From positions 3,720,001-3,784,000 of the forward strand of contig NZ_VFNU01000001.1 of assembly GCF_006715725.1 (NCBI RefSeq): a DNA stretch of 64,000 bases. Direction: 5' to 3'. The position numbers and the translations under genes were made by a program. Below are positions 27,201 to 35,024 of the stretch, piece by piece; the first letter of the stretch is position 1; each line of letters opens with the position of its first letter. This DNA comes from Nocardioides sp. SLBN-35 (GTDB taxonomy: Bacteria > Actinomycetota > Actinomycetes > Propionibacteriales > Nocardioidaceae). The notes beneath the pieces are model-generated. The model was given only the letters and a program-made list of their open reading frames with translations. It had not been told where the DNA came from and did not search any database.

Positions 27201-29561
27201 GACGGTCACGGCCACGGTCGCGGTGCTGCCGCCGGTGATCGTGTACGTGAACGTGTCGGCCGTCCCGCCGGCCTGCGTGTTGCAGTAGTTCGCGTGGGGC
27301 GTGTACCCGACCGTGGAGCCGTTCGTGGTCGTGGTGCCGTCGGCCGGTTGGGTGACCGAGATGATCTGCGGCGAGTCGTCGCCGATCTGGTCGTTGGCCA
27401 TCACCGTGAGCGGACCGGCCTGGTCCTCCGTGATCGTCACGTCGTCGTCGACGGCGACCGACGGGTCCACGACGCAGGTGACGGTCATGGCGACCGAGGC
27501 GGTCGTGCCGCCGGTGATCGTGTACGTGAAGCTGTCGGGGGTGCCCCCGGGCTGGGTGTTGCAGTAGTTGGCAGTGGGCGCGTAGGTCAGCCCGGTGCCG
27601 CCGCCGGTGATGACCACGACGCCGTTGGCCGGCTGGGTCACGCTGGTGATCGACAGGGTGAGCCCGTCGGGGTTGAGGTCGTTGGCGAGCACGGATACGG
27701 CAGTCGCGCCGCTGTCCTCGCTCACCGTGGCAGTGTCGTCGACGGCGGTCGCCGCGTCCGCCACGCAGGTCACGGTGACGGCGACGGTCGCGGAGTCCCC
27801 GCCAGGGGCCAGGGAGTAGGTGAACGTGTCTGCCGCTCCTCCGGGGGCGCTGTTGCAGTAGTCCGCGGAGGGCGCATAGGTCAGCCCGGTGCCGCCCCCG
27901 GTGATCACCACGACGCCGTTGGTGGGCTGCGTGACCGACCCGATGGTGAACGCGTCGCCGTCGGCGTCCGTGTCGTTGCCGAGGACGAGGAACGGGGTCG
28001 CGGCCGCGTCCTCGAGCACCGTCTCGCTGTCGTCGACGGCGATCGGCAGGTCCTCGACGCAGGTGACGGTCATGGCGACCGAGGCGGACGAGCCTCCGGA
28101 GATCGTGTAGGTGAACGTGTCGGCGCTCCCGCCGGCCCCGGTGGTGCAGTAGTCGGCCGCGGGACGGTAGGTCAGGCCCGCACCGCCGCCGGTGATCGCG
28201 ACGGTGCCGTGGCCCGGTTGGGTCACCGACACGATGCTCCGGGGGCCACCGTCGGTGTCGGTGTCGTTGGCCAGGACGTCGACGGCGCTGGCCGACGCGT
28301 CCTCGCTGACGGTGTCGCTGTCCGCGACGGCGACCGGCGGGTCGTCGACGCAGGTCACGTGCACCGAGACGGTCGCCGTGGCGCCGCCCGGTGTGAGCGT
28401 GTAGGTGAACGTGTCGGGGGTCGTCCCCGGCGGGTCCGTGCAGAAGTCGGCGTCCGGTTGGTAGGTCAGGCCGGTCCCGCCACCGGTGATGACGACGGTG
28501 CCGTCGCCCGGCTGGGTCACCGACGCGATGGCGAGCGGATCGCCGTCGATGTCGGCGTCGTTGGCGAGCACGTCCACAGTGGTCGCCGCGGCGTCCTCGC
28601 CGACCGTCGTGACGTCGTCGACGGCCGTCGGGTCGTCGGGCTGGCAGGTGATGTCGACCGTGACCCGGCCGGCGTCGGTGCGACCGGTCCCGTCGCCGAC
28701 GGTGTAGTCGAACCGTCCGGCACCGGTGCCGCACAGGTCGGCCAGGGGCGTGAATCGGATGACGCCGCCCGTGAGCACCACCGCGCCGCCGACGGGTCCG
28801 GCCACCGAGGTCACGCTCAGCGGATCGCCGTCGGGGTCGGTGTCGTTCGCGACCGGGCTGCCGGCGCCGCTCGCGGGCAGCTCGAGGACGGTGTCCTCGT
28901 CGGTCACCACGGTGTCGTCGACGGCGACGGGTGCGCCGGGCGCGTTCGGCGGCTCCGGCGTGACGGGCGGGGTGGCGTCGTCGTCGCAACTGCGGCCGAG
29001 GTCGTCGTCGGGCGAACCCACGGCGGTGTCGGCGCCCCTGCCGCAGCCGAGGTCGTCGGCGCCCGGGCCGCCGTCGAGCCGGTCGTCGCCGCGCCCGCCG
29101 TACAGGGCGTCGGCCCCGGGTCCGCCCCGCAGGACATCGCCGCCGGGGCCACCGTGCAGCTGGTCGTCGCCCGCCGCGCCGCGGAGTGTGTCGTCGCCCG
29201 CGCCGCCGAACAGGCGGTCGGCACCGCCGCCGCCGCGCAGCACGTCGTCGCCGCTGCTCCCCCAGACGAGGTCGTCGCCGGCTCCCCCGTCGATCACGTC
29301 GTCGCCGGGACCCCCGCTGATGGCGTCGTCACCACCGCCGCCGGAGATGCGGTCGTTGCCACCCAGGCCGCAGATGACGTCGCGTCCGGAGGTGCCCACC
29401 AGCACGTCGGGGCCGGGGGTGCCGGCGATCGTGCAGGAGCTGCGTGCCGGGACACCCGGCGCGACCGCCGTGGCCGGGAAGGCCGAGACGACCAGGAGCA
29501 ACCCGGTTCCGACCCAGCTCGTCGCTGCCACTGCGTGCCTCGTCACACGACCGATCGTCAT
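24258..29561 (-). CDS. Giant secreted protein: RTX repeats, six tandem Ig-like repeats, beta-helix
   Basis: A 1767-residue exported protein. A signal peptide (to about 35) is followed by some thirteen RTX nonapeptides of GGxGxDxL type (about 50-190) expected to bind calcium. Then come six ~97-residue Ig/cadherin-like repeats (about 213-795), each with VAVDD...EDxxA, VLANDxDxDGD, SVTQPxxG, DYC and a final VTC, giving one Cys pair per repeat. A seventh divergent repeat runs to ~905. The rest (WYVANNGAGDSGT onward) is a right-handed beta-helix of short Gly/Ser/Thr/Asn repeats with a conserved LPGYAG near the end. No sortase signal or membrane anchor is seen. ATG 29561 is preceded by TTGGGGAA. 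It heads the tail-collar operon, so it may be the surface partner of those proteins. Confidence 0.88.
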   Translation of the reverse strand: MTIGRVTRHAVAATSWVGTGLLLVVSAFPATAVAPGVPARSSCTIAGTPGPDVLVGTSGRDVICGLGGNDRISGGGGDDAISGGPGDDVIDGGAGDDLVWGSSGDDVLRGGGGADRLFGGAGDDTLRGAAGDDQLHGGPGGDVLRGGPGADALYGGRGDDRLDGGPGADDLGCGRGADTAVGSPDDDLGRSCDDDATPPVTPEPPNAPGAPVAVDDTVVTDEDTVLELPASGAGSPVANDTDPDGDPLSVTSVAGPVGGAVVLTGGVIRFTPLADLCGTGAGRFDYTVGDGTGRTDAGRVTVDITCQPDDPTAVDDVTTVGEDAAATTVDVLANDADIDGDPLAIASVTQPGDGTVVITGGGTGLTYQPDADFCTDPPGTTPDTFTYTLTPGGATATVSVHVTCVDDPPVAVADSDTVSEDASASAVDVLANDTDTDGGPRSIVSVTQPGHGTVAITGGGAGLTYRPAADYCTTGAGGSADTFTYTISGGSSASVAMTVTCVEDLPIAVDDSETVLEDAAATPFLVLGNDTDADGDAFTIGSVTQPTNGVVVITGGGTGLTYAPSADYCNSAPGGAADTFTYSLAPGGDSATVAVTVTCVADAATAVDDTATVSEDSGATAVSVLANDLNPDGLTLSITSVTQPANGVVVITGGGTGLTYAPTANYCNTQPGGTPDSFTYTITGGTTASVAMTVTCVVDPSVAVDDDVTITEDQAGPLTVMANDQIGDDSPQIISVTQPADGTTTTNGSTVGYTPHANYCNTQAGGTADTFTYTITGGSTATVAVTVTCVNDAPTVAPLTLSAAAAAVGNTVLVVDDPTDGVPSAAGPRKTTTADVLSGADDAETPGTVTVVAATVSTTQGGSVTLQADGDFVYTPPAGCIASDGFSYQVTDNDPDGAATGTGTVTIPLSGCVWYVANNGAGDSGTSTEPFDTLAQAQTASGTDQTIYVDAGDGTSTGYAAGVTLKTNQRLLGEVEDLVVDGVTLSTGVAGQRPLITASGADVVTLAAGNTVAGLTLDPSGTSSGIAGAAGDSGGVLRNLRVVDTGAAGTRAGISLVSTTGAFSLQDVVIDNTATSGSGGAAGLQLQGTGAVSVQAADVRTKGGPAVDVTNAAGSTLSFGEVTSTGSTTKGVNLDGLGSGTFSATSGSVSGAQVMAFDVNAGSGAITYPGPITDGTGGTLEVTGRSGGTITLSGSLTDGADAGGGIALSSNTGGTTVLSGAAKTLSTGASTAVSMTSSAGHTLTITGGGLAVTTTTGDGIRAATSGTIAVTGTGNTISSGAGRALWVTSTGIGATGLTFARIDSTGGAGGILLADTGSAGSLTVTGTGGTCTAANTSGCTGGTVSGSTGADSSSSTPDGAGVVLSNTKAPSLTRMWIHDHSNYAIRGSGVSGLTLANSVVNGTNGTTGATPYDDSAILLQNATGAVSVTDTHVSGGVEDGLRVDNTSGSVTLTVDHVTFGANGALTANDALSIITEPGAGAVDATITANTFSSAAGDLLGVDLNGTGTSSLTVTGNTLSNSHPAIATGGGGVSIFQSGTGGNATMDVENNTFRDAVGPGVLIVKRVGIAVQQGLFKNNTIGVSGVANSGSAEGSALKLQQMGGGVSTWSVTGNAIRQYNNFGVEVLAGGGADPEPGFVNATVTGNTVAEPGTTLSTLAIPKNGIHYNIGTQIGDSFTACADVRTNDVAASGFDQAGPASTYDIRVRQRQATTVQLPGYAGAAGDTTAVQTFLVANNPTGGPTAAASSTFPTGAGFVNVASCPAPAVP

Positions 29562-29660
29562 GATCGTTCCCCAAGCTGTGTTGTCGTCCAGTGCGCACGA
29601 CGCAGCACCGCCCCCAGGTCGAGGAGTCTGGCACCTGCGGAACCGGCGCGGACGAGAACG

Positions 29661-29692
29661 CGACGACCCGGGACCTAGGTCCCGGGTCGTCG
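29661..29692 (-). terminator. Perfect 32-bp palindrome after the fatty-acid methyltransferase gene
   Basis: CGACGACCCGGGACCT and its exact inverse copy form a 32-base perfect palindrome centred on CCTAGG. It lies 20 bp past the stop of the 29713 gene and 99 bp upstream of the giant gene. It should terminate transcription between the two operons. No T tract follows. Confidence 0.7.
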
Positions 29693-29712
29693 TGGCGTGC
29701 GGTGCGGCGGGG

Positions 29713-31008
29713 TCAGAACTCGTGCCGCAGCGGGTAGCCGCTCGCCCCGTCGTCGGTGCGCGTCGCGAGCACGTGGTGGAGCTGGATCTCGTTGCGCTCG
29801 AAGGCGATCCGGGAGCCGGCCATGTAGAGGCCCCACACCCGGGCGGTGCCCTCGTCGGTCTCGGCGACGCAGGCGTCCCAGTTGTCGGCGAGGTTCTGGC
29901 ACCAGCCGGCGAGGGTCTTCGCGTAGTGGACGCGGAAGTTCTCGTGGTGCTGCACCTCGAGACCCGCGTCCTCGACCGCCGTGACGATCGTGCCGGAGCC
30001 GGCGAGCTCGCCGTCGGGGAAGACGTAGCGGTCGATGAAGGCACCCGTGCGCCGGTCGATGTTGTCGTGGCGGGTGATGCAGTGGTTGAGCATCCGGCCC
30101 TGGGGCTTGAGCTTGTCGCGCATGAAGGAGAAGTACGCCGGGTAGTTGGCGATGCCGATGTGCTCGGTGAGACCGATCGAGCTGACCGCGTCGAAGTCGC
30201 CCTCCTCGACGGCGCGGTAGTCGCAGTGGCGCACCTCGGCGAGGTCGTCGAGGCCCTGCTTCTTGATCTCCTCCTGGGCCCAGGTGGCCTGCTCGCGCGA
30301 GAGCGTCACGCCGAGCGCCTTGACGCCGTAGTGCCGGGCCGCGTGGCGCACCATCCCGCCCCAGCCGCAGCCGATGTCGAGCAGGCGCTGGCCGGGCTGC
30401 AGGTCGAGCTTGCGGCAGACCAGGTCGTACTTGTGGGCCTGCGCCTCCTCGAGGGTGGTGTCGTCGGTCGGGTAGACCGCACAGGTGTAGGTCATCGAGG
30501 GACCGAGGACGTGCTCGTAGAAGGCGTTCGAGACGTCGTAGTGGTGGTGGATCGCGTCCGCGTCGCGCTCCTGGGAGTGGCGTCCCCACCAGCTGAGCGA
30601 ACGCAGCCCCTCGAGGCGGTTGCGCCAGGCGGGCAGGTGCTCCTGCGGCGGGGGCGGCGGCGGGACGAGGTGGCTGAGACCGAGGGAGCGCAGGATGCCG
30701 ACCAGCTCGAGTGGGCCGGGGATGCCGAAGTCGGTGTGGTCCTTCAGCAGCGAGAACGCGGGGTACGGGTCGCCGGGGTGGGCCCCGTGCAGGACCAGGT
30801 CGCCGGCGACGTAGGCCCGCGCCAGGCCGAGGTCGCCGGGCGCGGTCATGATGTAGGAGAGGCCGCGCTCGCTGACCAGCTCCATGCCGTACGGCAGGTC
30901 GAGGTCCCCCGCGGAGGACCCGTCGTACGCCTTGAGCCACAGGGGCAGCCCCCCGGGGAACAGGGATGCGATCGTGGGAGCAATGCCCTTGCCAGGCTGA
31001 GCCGTCAT
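29713..31008 (-). CDS. Cyclopropane/methyl-branched fatty acid synthase (SAM-dependent methyltransferase; TmsB/UfaA-like)
   Basis: A 431-residue class I methyltransferase of the CFA family, acting on unsaturated acyl chains of membrane phospholipids. It has an N-terminal lipid-binding region (about 1-130) with a PPPPPP turn, HYDVSNAFYEHVLGPSMTYT, SAM motif LLDIGCGWGGMVRHAA, and VSSIGLTEHIG. Its partner immediately upstream is an FAD oxidoreductase with ATGA overlap. That pair is known to make 10-methylstearate (tuberculostearate) in actinobacteria: the methyltransferase adds a methylene and the flavoenzyme reduces it. So 10-methyl fatty acid synthesis is more likely than cyclopropane formation. 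Confidence 0.9.
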   Translation of the reverse strand: MTAQPGKGIAPTIASLFPGGLPLWLKAYDGSSAGDLDLPYGMELVSERGLSYIMTAPGDLGLARAYVAGDLVLHGAHPGDPYPAFSLLKDHTDFGIPGPLELVGILRSLGLSHLVPPPPPPQEHLPAWRNRLEGLRSLSWWGRHSQERDADAIHHHYDVSNAFYEHVLGPSMTYTCAVYPTDDTTLEEAQAHKYDLVCRKLDLQPGQRLLDIGCGWGGMVRHAARHYGVKALGVTLSREQATWAQEEIKKQGLDDLAEVRHCDYRAVEEGDFDAVSSIGLTEHIGIANYPAYFSFMRDKLKPQGRMLNHCITRHDNIDRRTGAFIDRYVFPDGELAGSGTIVTAVEDAGLEVQHHENFRVHYAKTLAGWCQNLADNWDACVAETDEGTARVWGLYMAGSRIAFERNEIQLHHVLATRTDDGASGYPLRHEF

Positions 31009-32369
31009 CGGCTCCTCACCGCCTTGTCGTAGAGAGTGGTCAGTCGGTCGTCGGGATCGTGGACGCGCTTGACCGCCGCGAGCCGGGCGGTGTTGTAGAG
31101 CGCGTCGAAGGTGTCCTTGTCGTAGAAGGCGTCGGAGTAGAGCGACTTGTGGCCGCCGAGCTCGTGGACCTTGGCCTCGATCGCACGGTTGCGCGGGCCG
31201 TCGACCGCGTCGGGTCCGACGTGGACGGTGCCCCAGAAGCCCACGTTGACGTAGACCTTGCCGGCCTCGAGCGGGTAGAGCGGCCAGGGCCGGGTGGTCG
31301 CCAGCGGGCACAGCCAGACCGGCCGCATCCCGATCTCCTCGTCGAACCAGGCCAGGAACTCGCCCAGCCGCTCGACCGGGACCTCGATGTCCTGCACCAC
31401 CCGCTCGCGCAGCGGGCGGCCGGCGCGAGCGTCCAGCCGGTCGGCGATGCCGAAGCGGCGGTCGAGGTGGAGCATGCGCATGTAGACGTCGGAGCGCCGG
31501 TAGCGGCGCGGCCAGAACCGGCGGATCCGCGGGTTCTGCGCGCCGAAGGCGCCCGAGCACCAGAACCAGTCGGTGTCCCAGCGCCACAGGTAGTCGTGGA
31601 AGGTGAGCCGGTCGCGGTCGCAGGTCTGCAGCGAGCGGTAGTAGATCTGCTGCCCGGCGTAGTCGGACGTCGCGCCCGGCTCGTCGGTCCACCGCGCCAG
31701 CGTCAGGACGTGCTCGCCGGGGCCGAAGGAGACGCCGTCGAGACCGTGGACCGGCTCTCCGTCGTACTCCTGGGTCGCGGCGATCTCGGCGATCGTCTTG
31801 GCGAGCAGGTCGGCATCGTCGATGCGCAGGTGGCGCAGGGCGACGTACGGCGGCACCTGCGCCAGCTTGATCCGCAGCCGGGTCGCGTAGCCGAGCGAGC
31901 CGTAGGAGTTGGGGAAGCTGTCGAAGAGGTCGTCGCCGGGGCGCGTGGTGACGACCTGGCCGCTGCCGGTGAAGACGTCCATCTCGAGCACCGACTCGTG
32001 GGGCAGCCCGAGCCGGAAGCTGGTCGACTCGATGCCGAGGCCGGTCACGGCGCCGCCGAGAGTGATCGTGCGCAGCTGCGGGACGACGTGGGGCACCAGG
32101 CCGTGGGGCAGGGTCGCGTCGACCAGGTCCTCGTAGGTGCACATGCCCTGGACCTCGGCGACCGGGCCGTCAGGTCCGTCGGGCAGCACCTCGATCACGC
32201 CGGCGAGGCCGCTGACGTCGAGACCCGGCGCGGTGGTGGCCGCGCGGGCGCGGAACAGGTTGGTCGTCCGCTTCGCGAGGCGGACCGGCTGGCCGGCGGG
32301 GATCGCGGCGTAGGAGTCGGAGAGCCGCTGGACGGCCCGCGCGTGCTCCTCCCAAGAGCGGTTTGCCAT
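31005..32369 (-). CDS. FAD-binding oxidoreductase of the 10-methyl fatty acid pair (TmsA/BfaA-like)
   Basis: A 454-residue flavoprotein with a VAO/PCMH FAD domain: RAKTT-like RLAKRTTNLFR, VIEVLPDGPDGPVAEVQG, TLGGAVTGLGIESTSFRLG, FPNSYGSLGYATRLRI. The C-terminal half has a DIEVPVERLGEFLAWFDEE cap domain as in the DIMINUTO/24-dehydrocholesterol-reductase-like group. It likely reduces the 10-methylene chain made by the next gene. ATG 32369 is chosen; an upstream ATG (32423) has no support. TATTTT six bases before this ATG could be a -10, giving a leaderless message. Confidence 0.88.
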   Translation of the reverse strand: MANRSWEEHARAVQRLSDSYAAIPAGQPVRLAKRTTNLFRARAATTAPGLDVSGLAGVIEVLPDGPDGPVAEVQGMCTYEDLVDATLPHGLVPHVVPQLRTITLGGAVTGLGIESTSFRLGLPHESVLEMDVFTGSGQVVTTRPGDDLFDSFPNSYGSLGYATRLRIKLAQVPPYVALRHLRIDDADLLAKTIAEIAATQEYDGEPVHGLDGVSFGPGEHVLTLARWTDEPGATSDYAGQQIYYRSLQTCDRDRLTFHDYLWRWDTDWFWCSGAFGAQNPRIRRFWPRRYRRSDVYMRMLHLDRRFGIADRLDARAGRPLRERVVQDIEVPVERLGEFLAWFDEEIGMRPVWLCPLATTRPWPLYPLEAGKVYVNVGFWGTVHVGPDAVDGPRNRAIEAKVHELGGHKSLYSDAFYDKDTFDALYNTARLAAVKRVHDPDDRLTTLYDKAVRSR

Positions 32370-32410
32370 GTTGCGAAAATACTCCTGTCCTCGGACAACG
32401 GGCAGCCGGG

Positions 32411-32430
32411 TGGTTGACCTCACTCAACCA
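32411..32430. promoter_or_regulatory. Short inverted repeat between response regulator and FAD gene
   Basis: TGGTTGA (32411-32417) and TCAACCA (32424-32430) form a 7-bp dyad with a six-base loop in the 88-bp gap. It could be a weak terminator for the signalling operon or an operator for the fatty acid pair. The sequence alone does not decide. Confidence 0.35.
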
Positions 32431-32457
32431 GTGGCGTCTGCCAAGGCCAAGTGGTTT

Positions 32458-33078
32458 TCACAGCCAGCCATTCCCGACGGCGACGAGAACCGCCTCGGTG
32501 CGGTTGGTCGCGCCGGTCTTGCCGATCGCCGCAGAGAGGTGGTTGCGCACGGTGCCCTCGGAGAGGAAGAGCTCTCCCGCGATCGCCGCGACCGAAGCCC
32601 CGTCGCGAGCCGCACGCAGCACGTCGGTCTCCCGGGCGGTCAGCGGCGACTCCCCCGTCAGCAGCGAGTCCGTGGCCAGCGCCGGGTCGACGACGCGCAG
32701 GCCCCGGTGGATGCGTCGTACGGCGTCGGCGAGCTGGGGCGCCGGGGTGTCCTTGACGACGAACCCCGAGGCACCGGCCTGCAGGGCGCGGCGCAGGTAG
32801 CCGGGACGGCCGAAGGTCGTGACGATGAGGACCCGGGTGCCGGGACTCGCCTCGCGCACCGCCGCGCAGGCGGCGATCCCGTCCATGCCGGGCATCTCGA
32901 CGTCGAGCAGGGCGACGTCGGGCGTGTGCTCGGCGGCGGCGCTGACGGCGTCCTCGCCCGTGCCGACCTCGGCGACCACCTCGAGGTCGGGCTCGAGGCC
33001 GAGCAGGGCGGACAGGGCGCCGCGGACCAGGGCCTGGTCGTCGGCGAGGAGCAGGCGGATGCCCGTTCGACCGGTCAT
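32458..33078 (-). CDS. NarL/LuxR-type response regulator
   Basis: A 206-residue two-component regulator. The receiver domain has acidic pair ADDQ, phosphorylation Asp59 in VALLDVEMPGMDG, and Lys in VVKDTPAP. The C-terminal LuxR helix-turn-helix (about 140-200) reads LTARETDVLRAARDG and LSEGTVRNHLSAAIGKTG. ATGA overlap with the histidine kinase shows pairing. With the ABC exporter genes upstream it forms a DesKR/LiaRS-like stress-response layout, and the palindrome at 35987 is the likely target. Confidence 0.93.
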   Translation of the reverse strand: MTGRTGIRLLLADDQALVRGALSALLGLEPDLEVVAEVGTGEDAVSAAAEHTPDVALLDVEMPGMDGIAACAAVREASPGTRVLIVTTFGRPGYLRRALQAGASGFVVKDTPAPQLADAVRRIHRGLRVVDPALATDSLLTGESPLTARETDVLRAARDGASVAAIAGELFLSEGTVRNHLSAAIGKTGATNRTEAVLVAVGNGWL

Positions 33079-34193
33079 TCGACGACCACCGCCAGGGACC
33101 AGCCGGGATCGAGCCGAGTGGTGACCAGTCGGGCACCGAGCGCGGTGGCGCGCTCCTGCAGGCCGTTGAGCCCCGACCCGCGCGACGGTACGGCGCCCGG
33201 CCCGGTGCCGTCGTCACGGACCTCCGCCCGGCCCGGCGCGAGCAGCACCTCGCAGCGGCGGGCACCGGAGTGCCGGACCACGTTGGTCACGCCCTCGCGC
33301 ACCGTCCACGCGAACAGCTCGCGCAGCTCGCTGGGGACCTCGTCGGTGCTGTTGGGCAGGCGGGCCTCGATCTCGGCGGCCTCGAGCGCCGTCCGGGCCC
33401 GGGCGAGCTCGCCGGGCAGGGTCAGCTCGCGATAGCCCTCCACCGCCCGTCGTACGTCGGCCAGGGCGTCGCGGCTCAACCGCTCCAGGTCACCGATCTC
33501 CTGCCGCGCGCGCTCGGGATCGGCGTCGAAGAGCCGTCCGGCGAGCTCGGCCTTGATCGTGATGACGGTCAGCGAGTGGCCGAGGATGTCGTGCAGGTCG
33601 CGCGCCAGGCGGTTGCGCTCGCCCTCGGCGGCGAGCTCGGCGTTGGTGGCGTGGGCCCGGATCAGCTCGACGTTGCGGTTCATCATCGAGCGCACACCGA
33701 AGACGGCCAGCGACGCGGCGATGATCGAGAAGGCCAGCCACGGACTGTGCTCCCAGCCGGGCACGGTGACGCCGGTGACCAGGACCGCCGCCGCGAGCGC
33801 GGCCACCGTCGGCACGAAGACCACCGCGGGGTAGAGCATCACCACGGTGACGGCGAGGTAGACCACGCTGGCCGTGCCGACCTGGCCGAGGGCGGCGACC
33901 ATGACCCCCGCCAGGCCGGCCAGGGCGGCCGTCCACACCAGCCGGGTCCCCAGCGGCGGTACCTGGACCAGCCGGGCCCGGTCGGCGCGCATGGCGATCC
34001 ACAGGCACAGGTAGGTCCCCGCGAACACGAGGGTCGCGACCAGCCCCAGCCAGGCGCGCGGCGCCGGCAGGTCGCTCCAGGCGGCGCGGGCCGGGTCGAG
34101 GAGGAAGGCCAGCCAGATGGCCGCGAACATCGGCCCGAGCCTGCCCAGTGGGCGCGGCGTCGCGTCCTGGCCCGGCGTCTCCACGGTCGTCAC
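33075..34193 (-). CDS. Sensor histidine kinase (HisKA_3 family)
   Basis: A 372-residue membrane kinase. About five or six N-terminal transmembrane helices (20-165) with no large sensor domain are followed by the dimerisation/phospho-acceptor helix ERNRLARDLHDILGHSLTV (His near 200) and an ATPase domain with VREGVTNVVRHSGA, EVRDDGTGPG and GSGLNGLQERA. It belongs to the group that senses membrane state and phosphorylates NarL-type regulators, here the next gene. It is 36 bp downstream of the ABC permease on the same strand. Confidence 0.92.
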   Translation of the reverse strand: MTTVETPGQDATPRPLGRLGPMFAAIWLAFLLDPARAAWSDLPAPRAWLGLVATLVFAGTYLCLWIAMRADRARLVQVPPLGTRLVWTAALAGLAGVMVAALGQVGTASVVYLAVTVVMLYPAVVFVPTVAALAAAVLVTGVTVPGWEHSPWLAFSIIAASLAVFGVRSMMNRNVELIRAHATNAELAAEGERNRLARDLHDILGHSLTVITIKAELAGRLFDADPERARQEIGDLERLSRDALADVRRAVEGYRELTLPGELARARTALEAAEIEARLPNSTDEVPSELRELFAWTVREGVTNVVRHSGARRCEVLLAPGRAEVRDDGTGPGAVPSRGSGLNGLQERATALGARLVTTRLDPGWSLAVVVE

Positions 34194-34229
34194 GTTAGCC
34201 CCCGCTGGTCCTTCTCGGCCGGGCCCGGG

Positions 34230-35024
34230 TCAGACCCGGGCGGTGTCCTTGCTCATCCGCCACGCCGCGCCGGCCACGAACAGCGCGAACCAGGCGACCG
34301 CGTTGACGACGGCGTACCAGGGCAGCTCGTGGGTCAGCGGCCACCGGGCGATCTCGGCGACGCCGTACATCGGCGTCCAGTAGGCGATCTGTCGGACCGT
34401 CTCCGCATAGTTGTCGAGCGGGACGAAGACACCACCGAGGAAGGAGAGGAGGGCCAGGCCGGGACCGAGGATCTGCATGGCGTTCTCGCCGGGGACGACA
34501 TAGCCGATGAAGACGCCGAGGGCGGCGAAGGTCAGCGTGCAGAAGAGCGTGACGACGGCGCACTCGACCCAGACGTGGGTCGGCATCTGCGCCTTGCCCT
34601 GGAGGATGCCCACGAGGTTGACCGCGGCGATCGCGAGTCCGCCCATGACCAGCGCGACGAGGGCCTTCATCAGGATGTAGACGACCGGGTTGAGAGGGGT
34701 GAGGCGCAGCTGGCGCGACCAGCCGAGGGAGCGCTCGAGGGCGACCATCGAGCCGCCGGCGGCTGCGGTGAGGGCGGAGCCGTAGAGCGCCATGGAGGCG
34801 AGGATGTACGCCGCGACGTTGCCGTCGCCGACCTTGTCCTGCCAGCCGTGCTGGCCGCCGAAGGCGAGGAACATCGCGCCGGGGAAGAGCAGCGTGAAGA
34901 TGATGGTGCGGCGGTTGCGCAGCATCCGGCGCAGCTCGATGCGCAGCACGGTCGGGTTGAACCCGCCCAGCGGCGGGACCCGGCGGGTGGTCGGGTCGAT
35001 GGTGCTCGTGGCGCTCGTGCTCAT
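34230..35024 (-). CDS. ABC-2 type transporter permease
   Basis: A 264-residue ABC-2 permease. It has a cytoplasmic N-terminus, NPTVLRIELRRMLRNRRTII, then six hydrophobic helices with LGWSRQLRLTPL between the second and third, and PGENAMQILGPGLALLSFLGGVFVPLDN before the last ones. This is the pattern of drug, lipid or antimicrobial-peptide exporters. ATGA overlap with the ATPase gene shows they work together. Substrate unknown. Confidence 0.9.
   Translation of the reverse strand: MSTSATSTIDPTTRRVPPLGGFNPTVLRIELRRMLRNRRTIIFTLLFPGAMFLAFGGQHGWQDKVGDGNVAAYILASMALYGSALTAAAGGSMVALERSLGWSRQLRLTPLNPVVYILMKALVALVMGGLAIAAVNLVGILQGKAQMPTHVWVECAVVTLFCTLTFAALGVFIGYVVPGENAMQILGPGLALLSFLGGVFVPLDNYAETVRQIAYWTPMYGVAEIARWPLTHELPWYAVVNAVAWFALFVAGAAWRMSKDTARV

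Noticed and set aside
26800..28930. Regular ~290-base repeats that might suggest a CRISPR or satellite
   Set aside because: The repeats code for Ig-like domains in a single frame and lack short identical repeats with unique spacers.
24567..29678. A 1703-codon open frame on the plus strand
   Set aside because: It is antisense to the giant gene. The translation is Gly/Asp/Val/Ala/Arg-rich with no domain, as expected for the complement of repeated high-GC coding sequence.
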